Positions 18,529 through 26,888 of a DNA stretch of 64,000 nt are shown in pieces. The DNA comes from Arcanobacterium urinimassiliense. GTDB lineage: Bacteria > Actinomycetota > Actinomycetes > Actinomycetales > Actinomycetaceae. Under the pieces are notes generated by a model. The model made no database searches. It was not told the origin of the DNA and worked only from the letters and a program-made list of their open reading frames with translations. A program made the position numbers and the translations under genes. Every line of letters starts with the position of its first letter. The stretch's first letter is position 1. The stretch covers positions 668,359-732,358 of the forward strand of contig NZ_LT632435.1 in assembly GCF_900119495.1 (NCBI RefSeq), in the 5' to 3' direction.

Positions 18529-18761
18529 TGTTGGCAGAAGCTCTGGAACATTTAGTACGGGGTATCGTAGATAATCCGGACGATGTGGAAATTACGGAAC
18601 GCAGCAATCGGCGTGGCAAGCTCTTTGAGATCCATGTAAACCCGAGCGATTTAGGCCGAGTAATTGGCCGGCGCGGGCGCACTGCGAAAGCCTTGCGTTC
18701 GGTAATGAAAGCTCTTTCGACTGAAGGTCCGCTGCGCGTAGATGTAATTGAATCTGACTAA
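18528..18761 (+). CDS. khpA: KH-domain RNA-binding protein KhpA
   Basis: A 77-residue single-KH protein (older names YlqC, DUF-type RNA-binding) with the KH loop VIGRRGRTAKALRSV. KhpA proteins bind many RNAs, often with KhpB/Jag, and affect cell division or ribosome-related functions. Position between rpsP and rimM is the standard place. Its ATG shares an A with the rpsP stop, so translation is coupled. Confidence 0.93.
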   Translation: MLAEALEHLVRGIVDNPDDVEITERSNRRGKLFEIHVNPSDLGRVIGRRGRTAKALRSVMKALSTEGPLRVDVIESD

Positions 18762-18796
18762 AGCAGCCGGTGTTTTAGAGTAAATAGCTTATAAGC

Positions 18797-18832
18797 AGGG
18801 GCGGAACGCATACATGGTGTGCATTCCGCCCT
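18797..18832 (+). terminator. hairpin after khpA
   Basis: An imperfect stem of aggggcggaacgc with gcattccgccct (12 pairs with one bulge or mismatch) lies 36 nt after the khpA stop and is followed by cgctttat. With so short a T run it may be an attenuator that lowers read-through from rpsP-khpA into rimM-trmD. Confidence 0.5.
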
Positions 18833-18945
18833 CGCTTTATGGCTATTAGTTAGAAAATTTCCTTAATTTACAGATAACGAAGGGGGAGAGTATTCTGCCT
18901 CTTAAGGAAGTATCTGCGGAGGTAAGGATTGAGAGGAAGCGGGAT

Positions 18946-19488
18946 ATGAAACTGACCGTAGGCATTATTGGAGCTCCGCACGGGCTAAAAGGAGAAGTTA
19001 AAATTGATGTGCGTACCGATAAGCCCGAATTGCGCTTATATCCGGGAGCTTCTTTAGAAACCATTCCTCCAGAAGAAGGTCCGCTCGTAATTGCAGCAGT
19101 GCGAGAGTATAAAGGTGCTACCTATGTGCGTTTTACAGATATTAGCGATCGCAATGCGGTAGAAACCTTGCGGGGTGTGCGCTTAATCGTGGAATCAGAT
19201 GAAGAAGAGCCCGAAGATGACGCCTGGTATCCACACGAACTCGTCGGTTTAGAAGCCTTAGATCCCGAGGGGTATGAATTGGGCATCGTGAAAGATCTCT
19301 ATCTACGCCCGGCACAAGATTTATTAGTAGTCGAAGAACCAGACGGCCAATTAGCTTATGTGCCTTTTGTGCGCGATATAGTGCGAGAAGTGGATATTGA
19401 TGATCACTGCGTGGTGATAGATGCTCCGGCTGGATTGTTTTCCGAAGCCGAGTTACCTGCCGAAGAAGCTGAAGAAGACGGAGAATAA
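18946..19488 (+). CDS. rimM: ribosome maturation factor RimM
   Basis: Assists maturation of the 30S head domain by binding uS19. The 180-residue protein has the N-terminal RimM barrel (GIIGAPHGLKGEVKI, residues 5-19) and the PRC-barrel-like C-terminal domain containing DDAWYPHELVGLEALD and YVPFVRDIV. The C-terminal end is acidic. Its stop codon directly abuts the trmD ATG, with no spacer. Confidence 0.94.
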   Translation: MKLTVGIIGAPHGLKGEVKIDVRTDKPELRLYPGASLETIPPEEGPLVIAAVREYKGATYVRFTDISDRNAVETLRGVRLIVESDEEEPEDDAWYPHELVGLEALDPEGYELGIVKDLYLRPAQDLLVVEEPDGQLAYVPFVRDIVREVDIDDHCVVIDAPAGLFSEAELPAEEAEEDGE

Positions 19489-20898
19489 ATGCGCTTCGAT
19501 GTAATAAGTATATTTCCGGAATTTTTTGCGGCTTTGCAGCTTTCTTTAGTAGGGAAAGCGCAGGAAAAAGGCATATTAGATATCGGCATACACAATTTAC
19601 GAGATTTCACTTCCGATATTCATCGCACAGTAGACGATACGCCTTGTGGGGGCGGAGCTGGAATGGTGATGAAAGCCGATATTTGGGGAAAAGCTATTGA
19701 CTACGTATTGGCAGAAAATTCCGGTGATTCCGCGGTAGCAGAAAATTCCAGCTTGCGCCCGGTGCTAGCTATCCCTACTCCCGGCGGCAAACAACTGAAG
19801 CAAGCAGATTGCCATCGGTTAGCGAAAAGTTCGCACGTAATAGTGGCTTGTGGGCGTTACGAAGGCATCGATGCGCGGGTGGCTCAATATTATGGGCAGA
19901 ATTCGCAAGTAGAAGTATTTGAATATTCCCTCGGCGATTACGTGTTAAACGGAGGAGAAGTAGCGGCTATTGCGCTTATTGAAGCAGTCGCGCGTCTAGT
20001 GCCCGGTATGGTGGGGAATCCAGAATCGTTGACGGAAGAATCTTACAGCGCGGCAGGGCTCTTAGAATACCCGGTGTACACGCGTCCGCTCGAATTTCGA
20101 GGTTTAGCGGTGCCGGAAGTTTTACTATCCGGAAATCATCAGAAAGTCCGGCAGTGGCGCCGCGAGCAAGCTCTGCGAAAAACGGCGCAGCTGCGCCCCG
20201 ATCTGATAAGAGCGCTCGCCCGCGAACAGTTGGAAAAAGACGATTTACGGCAGCTGGCGGCAGCTGGGTGGTTTCTTGCGGCAGATTCGGAACAATATCC
20301 GCATTTGCAGCAAATAGAGTTTCGCCCCGCGCGCTTAGAAGAGGCAAAGAAATTAGCCGATTTTGCGGCACAGACTTTCCCGGATGCGTGCCCGCCTGGA
20401 ATGCGCCCAGATTCCATAGCCAGTTTTATAGCAGAAAATCTTTCCGAAAGCTGTTTTCGCGATTATCTAAATGACGAAACGCGGAGAGTGCTAGTAGCTT
20501 GTACAGATACTGGAGAAATAGCTGCCTACTCGCTAGTAATTATCCCGAGAGCGGCGGGAGTGGCTAATATTGAAGAAGGAGCACCAGTAGATTTCGTGGT
20601 AGACGGAATACCGCGGGAAGGCCCGTTGCTCTATCTTTCTAAACTCTATTTAGGTAAGCCGTGGCGGGGAAGTAGGCTGTGTCAGCAATTCTTAAAAGCA
20701 GTGTTAGCTGATGCGGCTGCGCAATGCCGAGAGTGGCCAGAGCCGTATATATGGCTGGGTACGAATCAGACTAATAAACGGGCGCAGCGCGCCTATAAAA
20801 AGGTAGGATTTTTACTGAGCGGGCAGCGGGTATTCTTTGTGGGTGATGAGTCCAACAAAGATATAACTATGGTGCGCCGGTTAAATATGACAAACTGA
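19489..20898 (+). CDS. trmD: tRNA (guanine37-N1)-methyltransferase fused to a GNAT acetyltransferase domain
   Basis: Residues 1 to about 245 are TrmD, which methylates N1 of G37 in tRNA with SAM and prevents frameshifting; the knot motifs DTPCGGGAGMVMK and YEGIDARV...YSLGDYVLNGGE are intact. TrmD normally ends near 240-260 residues, but this frame continues to 469. The extra part (about 276-469) looks like a GNAT domain: a YLSKLYLGKPWRGSRL strand and acetyl-CoA loop near 384-399, then WLGTNQTNKRAQRAYKKVGF, typical of the last GNAT strands. No frame shift is visible at the junction. The acetyl acceptor is unknown. Confidence 0.92.
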   Translation: MRFDVISIFPEFFAALQLSLVGKAQEKGILDIGIHNLRDFTSDIHRTVDDTPCGGGAGMVMKADIWGKAIDYVLAENSGDSAVAENSSLRPVLAIPTPGGKQLKQADCHRLAKSSHVIVACGRYEGIDARVAQYYGQNSQVEVFEYSLGDYVLNGGEVAAIALIEAVARLVPGMVGNPESLTEESYSAAGLLEYPVYTRPLEFRGLAVPEVLLSGNHQKVRQWRREQALRKTAQLRPDLIRALAREQLEKDDLRQLAAAGWFLAADSEQYPHLQQIEFRPARLEEAKKLADFAAQTFPDACPPGMRPDSIASFIAENLSESCFRDYLNDETRRVLVACTDTGEIAAYSLVIIPRAAGVANIEEGAPVDFVVDGIPREGPLLYLSKLYLGKPWRGSRLCQQFLKAVLADAAAQCREWPEPYIWLGTNQTNKRAQRAYKKVGFLLSGQRVFFVGDESNKDITMVRRLNMTN

Positions 20899-20906
20899 GA
20901 TAGTTC

Positions 20907-20976
20907 CTCGCTAAATAGAATGTCGAGCCTGCCGCAGGGGGTGGCATTCCAGCGAGTTTATTCCGTAGGGAATAAA
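20907..20976 (+). ncRNA. structured leader upstream of rplS
   Basis: Nested pairs can form: ctcgct (20907-20912) with agcgag (20951-20956), gaatg (20918-20922) with cattc (20945-20949), and an inner hairpin cctg-ccg-cagg (20928-20938). A second perfect 8-bp hairpin follows (tttattcc 20957-20964 with ggaataaa 20969-20976). The nested helices resemble a protein-binding leader such as those used by ribosomal proteins for self-control, but no known class is claimed. Confidence 0.55.
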
Positions 20977-21025
20977 AAGTTCCTAGATCGTTCTGGCCTG
21001 CGTGCAGATCGGAAAGTGATGAATC

Positions 21026-21379
21026 ATGCAGATTCTAGATAAAGTAGTTGCTGCGCAACTAAAAGACCGCCCCGAATTTCGGGCCGGCGATACGGTAAAA
21101 GTAAATGTAAAAGTTGTGGAAGGTAACCGCGAGCGTATTCAGGCATTCCAAGGAGTGGTACTGGCGCGGCGGGGTGGCAAAGGTATTGGAGCCACTTTCA
21201 CCGTCCGGAAATTCTCGTTTGGTGTGAGCGTGGAGCGTACTTTCCCCTTGCATTCTCCAAATGTGGAATCCATCGAGGTGCTTACGCGCGGAAAAGTGCG
21301 GCGCGCCAAGCTTTACTATTTACGCGACCGCTACGGTAAAGCAGCAAAGATTCGGGAAAAGCGCGCTGACGAACAGTAA
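21026..21379 (+). CDS. rplS: 50S ribosomal protein bL19
   Basis: Large-subunit protein at the 30S-50S interface. The 117-residue product is full length, with [21 protein letters not shown], the signature [21 protein letters not shown] and the basic C-terminus KLYYLRDR. It is preceded by a structured leader and followed by a strong terminator, so it can be a single-gene unit although it lies in the rpsP-trmD cluster. Confidence 0.97.
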   Translation: MQILDKVVAAQLKDRPEFRAGDTVKVNVKVVEGNRERIQAFQGVVLARRGGKGIGATFTVRKFSFGVSVERTFPLHSPNVESIEVLTRGKVRRAKLYYLRDRYGKAAKIREKRADEQ

Positions 21380-21404
21380 AAGCGTTTACCTGGATAAAAA
21401 TTTT

Positions 21405-21432
21405 CAGAGGAGAGGTACCCACCTCTCCTCTG
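21405..21432 (+). terminator. terminator of rplS
   Basis: A perfect 12-bp stem (cagaggagaggt, 21405-21416, with 21421-21432) encloses a 4-nt loop and is followed by ctatttc. The T run is weak but the stem is strong and well placed 25 nt after the rplS stop. Confidence 0.75.
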
Positions 21433-21531
21433 CTATTTCTAAGCAAAATTAAGATAGGCTACTTAAGTAAATAATTCTTATTGTATTACTAAACTTTATA
21501 AGTGCTGAAGAGCCTAACTGCAGGAGTAGGA

Positions 21532-22464
21532 ATGGAAGAAAAGTCGGGTTATAGCGATTCCGGCATCGGCGAAGAAACTATGCCGCCGTCTTTTTCTCCC
21601 GCTGAAAACGCCGAAAGCCGCCACGCCCAAGAAAAGTTTTATGCGGAAAACGGTATAGCACTTTTTCCATCTAAAGCAGAAGAAGAATTCTTCGCGGAAA
21701 CGGGAGAAAAATCTCCAGATTCTGATCCGCCGGAGAGTACTCTTTCCCGCGTAGTTTCGGGGATTTTAGAATTATTGGCCGTAGTAGCAGTGGCTCTTAT
21801 CTGTGCAATTTTTTTGAAAACTTATCTAATTCAGCCCTTTGAAATTCCTTCCGAATCTATGGCGAATACCTTGATTCCGGGCGACCGCATTATGGTAAAT
21901 AAATTAGCGGACAGTGAAAAAGAGCTGCAACGAGGCGATGTAGTAGTATTCGTAGACCCGGGCGGTTGGTTAGATAAAATGCCTGAGAAAGAAGGCTCGC
22001 GGCTCCGCCACTCTTTAGAAAAAATTGGGCAGACGATAGGATTACTGCCGCAAAATTCTGGGCACCATCTAGTGAAAAGAATTATCGGCATGCCCGGGGA
22101 TACGGTGGAATGCTGCAGTGCAGATGGGAAATTGACGGTAAACGGCACTCCGATAGCGGAGAGCTATTTACCAGAAGGTATGGTTCCTTCGGAAGAAGAA
22201 TTTTCGGTGCAAGTGCCGGCCGGCCATTTGTGGGTGATGGGAGATAATCGTAGTAATTCGAAGGATTCACGCTTCCATCAAAAGCACAGTGGCTTTGGAT
22301 TTGTGCCGATTGATAATTTGGAAGGGCGCGCTTGGCTACGCATCTATCCTTTCGGGCGCTGGGGAAGAATACCGGATGTGAGTGGCGTATTTTCTGCGGT
22401 GCCGGCTCCCAGCAACTCGGTGAACGAGTCTGTGGCAGAGTATAAAGGTGAGAGCAGCGCATAG
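21532..22464 (+). CDS. lepB: signal peptidase I
   Basis: Membrane serine-lysine protease that removes signal peptides from exported proteins. I use the ATG at 21532, which has aggag 5 nt upstream, rather than the GTG at 21502. The 310-residue protein has a long acidic cytosolic N-terminus, one transmembrane helix (about 75-96, LLAVVAVALICAIFL), catalytic Ser109 in PSESM, GDVVVF, general-base Lys182 in LVKRIIGMPGD and box E VMGDNRSNSKDSR. It lies 2 nt before rnhB, forming an operon through DUF2469. Confidence 0.95.
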   Translation: MEEKSGYSDSGIGEETMPPSFSPAENAESRHAQEKFYAENGIALFPSKAEEEFFAETGEKSPDSDPPESTLSRVVSGILELLAVVAVALICAIFLKTYLIQPFEIPSESMANTLIPGDRIMVNKLADSEKELQRGDVVVFVDPGGWLDKMPEKEGSRLRHSLEKIGQTIGLLPQNSGHHLVKRIIGMPGDTVECCSADGKLTVNGTPIAESYLPEGMVPSEEEFSVQVPAGHLWVMGDNRSNSKDSRFHQKHSGFGFVPIDNLEGRAWLRIYPFGRWGRIPDVSGVFSAVPAPSNSVNESVAEYKGESSA

Positions 22465-22466
22465 GG

Positions 22467-23162
22467 ATGGATAGAACCTTAGCGCCGAACCGAGAACTGG
22501 AAAAAGCGCTTTTAGCTGAGCTAGCAGAGACGGTGGAAAATCCGCTTTTAGCGGGAGTAGATGAAGTAGGGCGCGGTGCTTTAGCTGGGCCAGTGGCCGT
22601 GGGTATTGCCTTAGTGGACGGCGCCACTTCGGATAATTTTCCAAGTGCGTTGCGAGATTCTAAAATGCTTTCCGCCGCTGCGCGGGAAAGCCTTGTCCCG
22701 TTACTTCAAGATTGGGTACGCGCCTATGCAGTCGGATATGCCTCCGCAGCGGAAATAGATAAATGGGGAATCATAGCTGCTTTACAAACGGCGGCAGCGC
22801 GGGCGAGCGCTGATTTACGGCAACAAGGCTGGAAATTTACGGCAGTGCTGTTAGATGGTTCGCATAATTGGTGGGGAAATAATTCCCTCTACTCTCCGCA
22901 GCCACCCGAATTGTGCCCACCCAATGTGCCGGTAAAAACCTTGGTAAAAGGTGATGCGAAATGTGCTGCGCTCGCGGCGGCTTCCGTCTTAGCAAAAGTG
23001 CAAAGAGACGCTTTGCTGAGCCAGCTAAATACCGAGCATCCAGAGTATGATTGGGAGCATAACAAGGGATATTCTTCTCCTAAGCACATTGCAGCACTGC
23101 AGAAGTATGGAGTTAGTGAATATCATCGTATTTCTTGGAAATTACCGGGGATAGCGGAATAG
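22467..23162 (+). CDS. rnhB: ribonuclease HII
   Basis: Cuts RNA in RNA-DNA hybrids and at single ribonucleotides left in DNA. The 231-residue protein holds the metal-binding acids in GVDEVGRGALAGP, the LLDGSHNWW strand and the KGDAKCAALAAASVLAKV helix, followed by the conserved NKGYSSPKH. It is placed directly after lepB, as is usual in actinobacteria, and is followed by the DUF2469 gene. Confidence 0.95.
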   Translation: MDRTLAPNRELEKALLAELAETVENPLLAGVDEVGRGALAGPVAVGIALVDGATSDNFPSALRDSKMLSAAARESLVPLLQDWVRAYAVGYASAAEIDKWGIIAALQTAAARASADLRQQGWKFTAVLLDGSHNWWGNNSLYSPQPPELCPPNVPVKTLVKGDAKCAALAAASVLAKVQRDALLSQLNTEHPEYDWEHNKGYSSPKHIAALQKYGVSEYHRISWKLPGIAE

Positions 23163-23177
23163 AGAGGGCGCGAGCTT

Positions 23178-23492
23178 ATGAGTGAATTAGAAAATTATGA
23201 AGCGGAGCGGGAGCTCGCTCTCTATCGCGAATATCAAGATGTAGTAAATCTTTTCCGCTTTGTAGTAGAGACGGAACGGCGCTTTTATTTAGCTAATGAC
23301 GTAGATGTAAAAGTGCGAGCGGCGGAAAATGGCGATATTTTCTTTGAAGTAACTCTTACCGATGCCTGGGTGTGGGATATATTCCGCTCTTCTCGCTTTA
23401 TACGCGGTGCGCGAGTAGTCACCTTTAAAGACGTGAATGTAGAAGAACTCAATAAACCAGATATAAGTAAAGAAATCGATTTCGAGCACTGA
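23178..23492 (+). CDS. DUF2469 family protein
   Basis: A 104-residue protein of unknown function, widely kept in actinobacteria directly after rnhB. Recognisable segments are ELENYEAERELALYREY at the N-terminus and the aromatic stretch TDAWVWDIFRSSRF. No membrane helix or catalytic motif is evident. It is the last gene of the lepB-rnhB unit; 202 nt without genes follow. Confidence 0.9.
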   Translation: MSELENYEAERELALYREYQDVVNLFRFVVETERRFYLANDVDVKVRAAENGDIFFEVTLTDAWVWDIFRSSRFIRGARVVTFKDVNVEELNKPDISKEIDFEH

Positions 23493-23694
23493 ATTTCCTA
23501 AGAAACTAAACGAAACTTAGCGGGGCGGGGCAGCTAAACTCTGAACCTATTGGGAGGAGCTAAACGCTGCGCTTATCTTAATTTTTATTTTAGGTTTTCC
23601 ACACTTTCTATTAGCTCCAGTATTTTCCCTCTCTGCTGGGTAATCCTTATTTCCCTATCTCTGTTGTGCTTGAATCAGGGCAGGAGGTAATCTC

Positions 23695-24102
23695 ATGCTG
23701 GTATCGAGTGGGCAAAGTGCTGGTAACTCGCTAAATACGCTAAATTCGCGCCAGGCGCTGGGAGTTTGGGGTGAAAAATGTGCGGCTGCTTATTTGCAGA
23801 ATAATGACTACGAAATTTTGGAGCGCAATTGGCGAATACGTGGGGGAGAGATCGACATAATTGCCTACGACCCACAGCGACAGGCGGCCGTGGCAGTAGA
23901 AGTTAAAACGCGCCGCCAGCGAAAATTCGGCACTCCCGAAGAAGCAATAACTGAAGTTAAACTGCGTAGATTGCGCTCTCTCTTAATTGCGTGGGTCTCA
24001 CAGCAGAAAAACTATTGGCCGCATATCGCAGTAGATTGCATCGGTATTGAAATACGAGGCCGGGAATATACTTTACGGCATATGAAAGATTTGCTGCTAT
24101 GA
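23695..24102 (+). CDS. YraN family putative endonuclease
   Basis: A 135-residue UPF0102/YraN protein, predicted Holliday-junction-resolvase-like. The nuclease fold is shown by GEKCAAAYL, GGEIDIIAYD and the catalytic EVKTR segment. Function in cells is not established. It opens the competence/recombination operon: a very good RBS (aggaggt, 23682-23688) precedes its ATG, and the stop overlaps the comM start by 4 nt (ATGA). The 202-nt gap before it holds an 8-bp inverted repeat ggagctaa/ttagctcc and no genes. Confidence 0.9.
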   Translation: MLVSSGQSAGNSLNTLNSRQALGVWGEKCAAAYLQNNDYEILERNWRIRGGEIDIIAYDPQRQAAVAVEVKTRRQRKFGTPEEAITEVKLRRLRSLLIAWVSQQKNYWPHIAVDCIGIEIRGREYTLRHMKDLLL

Positions 24103-25742
24103 ATACTCCAGCGCTCGGCACTGCGCATGCCATAAGTTTGCAGGGTCTAGAAGGCACCGATGTGGCAATAGAAGCTACTCTGCTTACAGGTCTTCCGGTG
24201 TTTACCATGGTCGGTTTAGCTGATACTGCGGTTATTGAAGCTAAAGAGCGCTTACGCGCCAGTTTCCACAATGTGGGTTTGGGCTGGCCAAATCAGCGGC
24301 TTACCGTCAATCTATCTCCGGCAGATACCGCTAAATCGGGGGCGGGTTTCGATTTAGGAATCGCCGCCGCCATAATTGGCGCCTTGGGATATGGGCAATT
24401 GCCGGCAGATACTTTTCTGATAGGAGAATTAGGTCTAGATGGTGCCGTGCGTGGTGTGCGCGGCGTATTACCCGCTTTGCTAGCTGCGCAGAAGCTTGGT
24501 TTTCGCCAGGCTTTTGTGTCGGAGGAGAATAAACACGAAGCGGAGCTGGTAAGTGGAATTTCCGTTATTAGCATTGCAAATTTAGCAGTTTTAGCTGCCA
24601 AATTGCGGGTGCCGGGAAAACTTATTGCTATTCCAGAGGCTAAAACTGTACTAGGAAGTACAAGAGCTGTGCCGGGAAAGAGCTCAGCTTCGCTAGGTAA
24701 GAGTGCAGCTTCGCTGAGCGGTAGCGGAGCTGAAGAATCTTTTGGAAATTTGAGCCAACTGGCAGCTCCGGTGAAAAATCCAGCGGGAGATATTTCGGAT
24801 GTGTACGGGCAAGAAGAAGCTATTTGGGCTCTGCAAATAGCGGCTATAGGAGGGCACCACACCCAGATGCTGGGGCCACCGGGCGTGGGGAAGAGCATGT
24901 TAGCAGAGCGGTTTCCCACACTCTTGCCACCTTTGGCGGAGGTAGAAGCGATGGAGGTGGCAGCTATTCGCTCGCTCTGTGGAGTAAAAATTACGGATTT
25001 GCCGCGATATCGCCCTTTCATATCGCCGCATCACACTATTTCAGTAGCCGCTTTAATCGGGGGTGGCAGTGGCACGCCGTTGCCTGGGGCAATTACGCTT
25101 GCCCATCGGGGAGTGCTCTACTGCGATGAATTTGCGGAATTTCCCAATTCTGCTATTCAGTCCTTGCGTCAACCTTTAGAAAAAGGGTGGATAGAGTTGC
25201 AACGTACGCGAGCTCGCCTGCGTTATCCGGCGGCTTTTCAGTTGCTAGCCGCTGCTAATCCGTGCCGCTGCGGAATGGGGCCCGCTAATGCTAAATGTAG
25301 TTGTACTTCTCATGATATTCGCCTATATCGGCGTAATTTAGGTGGGCCAATACGCGATCGGATAGATATTCGCTTGCAGCTGCGCCGCCCTTCACGGGCG
25401 GATATGCGCCGTGGGGGCAGCGTTAGCAGTAAAGAAGCACAAGCGGCAGTAGCGGCAGGTATTTTTCGTCAACGCCGTCGGGCTGCGCAGGATACATTGC
25501 TACCAGATACACTGCAGAACAAAGATTTACCTGGAAAGTGGCTCCGCCAGAATACGCCTTGGAAAGGTGGAGCGGTAAAAGATTTAGAGCGGCATTGGCA
25601 GCAGGGGCAGCTTTCGCTGCGTGGAATAGATAAAATCTTGCGAATTGCCTGGAGTGCAGCAGATTTTTTCGGCCATGATTTCCCACATGATGAAGATATC
25701 GCGGCGGCCTGTTTATTGCGGGGCGCGGAAGGAATTATCTGA
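24099..25742 (+). CDS. comM: ComM/YifB family Mg-chelatase-like AAA ATPase
   Basis: ComM is a hexameric helicase that promotes branch migration of incoming DNA during natural transformation; homologues are also kept in species not known to be competent. The 547-residue protein has the N-terminal Lon-like fold (VAIEATLLTGLPVFTMVGLAD), Walker A GPPGVGKS (about 257-264), YCDEFAEF as Walker B, and AANPCRCG. A Ser/Ala/Lys-rich linker with near-repeats of GKSxASL lies around 190-215. It overlaps yraN at its start and dprA at its end. Confidence 0.93.
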   Translation: MNTPALGTAHAISLQGLEGTDVAIEATLLTGLPVFTMVGLADTAVIEAKERLRASFHNVGLGWPNQRLTVNLSPADTAKSGAGFDLGIAAAIIGALGYGQLPADTFLIGELGLDGAVRGVRGVLPALLAAQKLGFRQAFVSEENKHEAELVSGISVISIANLAVLAAKLRVPGKLIAIPEAKTVLGSTRAVPGKSSASLGKSAASLSGSGAEESFGNLSQLAAPVKNPAGDISDVYGQEEAIWALQIAAIGGHHTQMLGPPGVGKSMLAERFPTLLPPLAEVEAMEVAAIRSLCGVKITDLPRYRPFISPHHTISVAALIGGGSGTPLPGAITLAHRGVLYCDEFAEFPNSAIQSLRQPLEKGWIELQRTRARLRYPAAFQLLAAANPCRCGMGPANAKCSCTSHDIRLYRRNLGGPIRDRIDIRLQLRRPSRADMRRGGSVSSKEAQAAVAAGIFRQRRRAAQDTLLPDTLQNKDLPGKWLRQNTPWKGGAVKDLERHWQQGQLSLRGIDKILRIAWSAADFFGHDFPHDEDIAAACLLRGAEGII

Positions 25743-26869
25743 TGAGTGAAACTAGTTTAGATTCTGCGCATTTAGCTGCGATTACTTGGTCGCGTATCAC
25801 CGAAGGAGGAGATATAGCGGCGGTGCGATGGGTGCGGAAACATGGCTATGAAAAGGCACTAGCATTACTGCGCGCCAATAGTCCTCAACTTCCGCCGGCT
25901 GGAGCTGCTTGGAAAATACGGCTCCAAAATTTAACAGATTTTTCTCCTGCTGCTCTGGAAAAGCTGGGGATAAAAGTATTAATTCCAGGAGATAAATACT
26001 GGCCGGCACAATTAGCAGATTTAGGAGAGCGCTGCCCACTTAGTTTATGGGTGCGCGGCGCGGAAAATATATTAAAGCTCCCCGCTGTTTCGGTGGTTGG
26101 AGCGCGTGCCTGTACTCATAATGGGGAAAATCTTGCGCGCGATTTCGCTTATGAATTGGCAGAAGATTTTGTAATAGTATCTGGAGGCGCATTCGGAATA
26201 GATGCCGCAGCCCACCAAGGAGCGCTACTGGCCGCGGGAAAGACGATTATTCTTTCTGCGGCCGGAGTAGATAGGGTCTATCCGCGTTCTCACGCCGGGC
26301 TCTATGAAAAAGTGCTGCTAAGTGGGGGAGCGGTGGTGAGTGAATCGCCTCTAGGGGCTACTCCACAGCGTTTTCGATTTTTACTGCGTAATCGAATTAT
26401 TGCCGCACTTGGTTTAGCCACGGTAGTAGTCGAGGCCGGCGGGCGCTCGGGGGCTCTAAATACGGCTCGGCAAGCTTTGGAAATTGGGCGGGAAGTAGGA
26501 GCAGTTCCGGGAGCGCCAAGTGCGCCTATGGCGCAGGGGTGTAATGATTTAATACGCAACGGCGGCACTTTGATCTACCAGCCGGCGCAGGTAAAAGAGC
26601 TTATCGATCCTTTCGGGCAAGAGATGCTGCCTTTAACGATTGGAAAAGAAAGTGAATCTGGTTTCGGCGTTGTTCCTTTAGAAGAAGCTTGGGATGAGGT
26701 GACGGCACGTATTTATGATGCGGTGCCGCAGCGCTATCCCGGAGCAGCCGAAAAAATCGCTAATTCCGTGGGGTGCCCAGTAGTGGAAGCGCAAATAAAA
26801 CTGAGTAAACTGGCTTTGAGTGGGCATATTAATAAATGCGGAAATCTTTGGGTGAAGAATCTGCACTAG
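25742..26869 (+). CDS. dprA: DNA-processing protein DprA
   Basis: Loads RecA on incoming single-stranded DNA. The 375-residue protein has the Rossmann domain with SVVGARACT, SGGAFGIDAAAH and the segment TPQRFRFLLRNRIIAALG, and a C-terminal winged-helix-like region (about 305-375). Its ATG overlaps the comM TGA by one base. With comM and xerC it forms a DNA recombination unit. Confidence 0.94.
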   Translation: MSETSLDSAHLAAITWSRITEGGDIAAVRWVRKHGYEKALALLRANSPQLPPAGAAWKIRLQNLTDFSPAALEKLGIKVLIPGDKYWPAQLADLGERCPLSLWVRGAENILKLPAVSVVGARACTHNGENLARDFAYELAEDFVIVSGGAFGIDAAAHQGALLAAGKTIILSAAGVDRVYPRSHAGLYEKVLLSGGAVVSESPLGATPQRFRFLLRNRIIAALGLATVVVEAGGRSGALNTARQALEIGREVGAVPGAPSAPMAQGCNDLIRNGGTLIYQPAQVKELIDPFGQEMLPLTIGKESESGFGVVPLEEAWDEVTARIYDAVPQRYPGAAEKIANSVGCPVVEAQIKLSKLALSGHINKCGNLWVKNLH

Positions 26870-26888
26870 AGCAGGGTGGAAAAGCATA

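Noticed and set aside
24650-24740. Near-repeat GKSxASL codons in comM as a mobile or CRISPR-like element
   Set aside because: The copies are few, in frame, and lie in a linker of the protein; simple codon duplication explains them.
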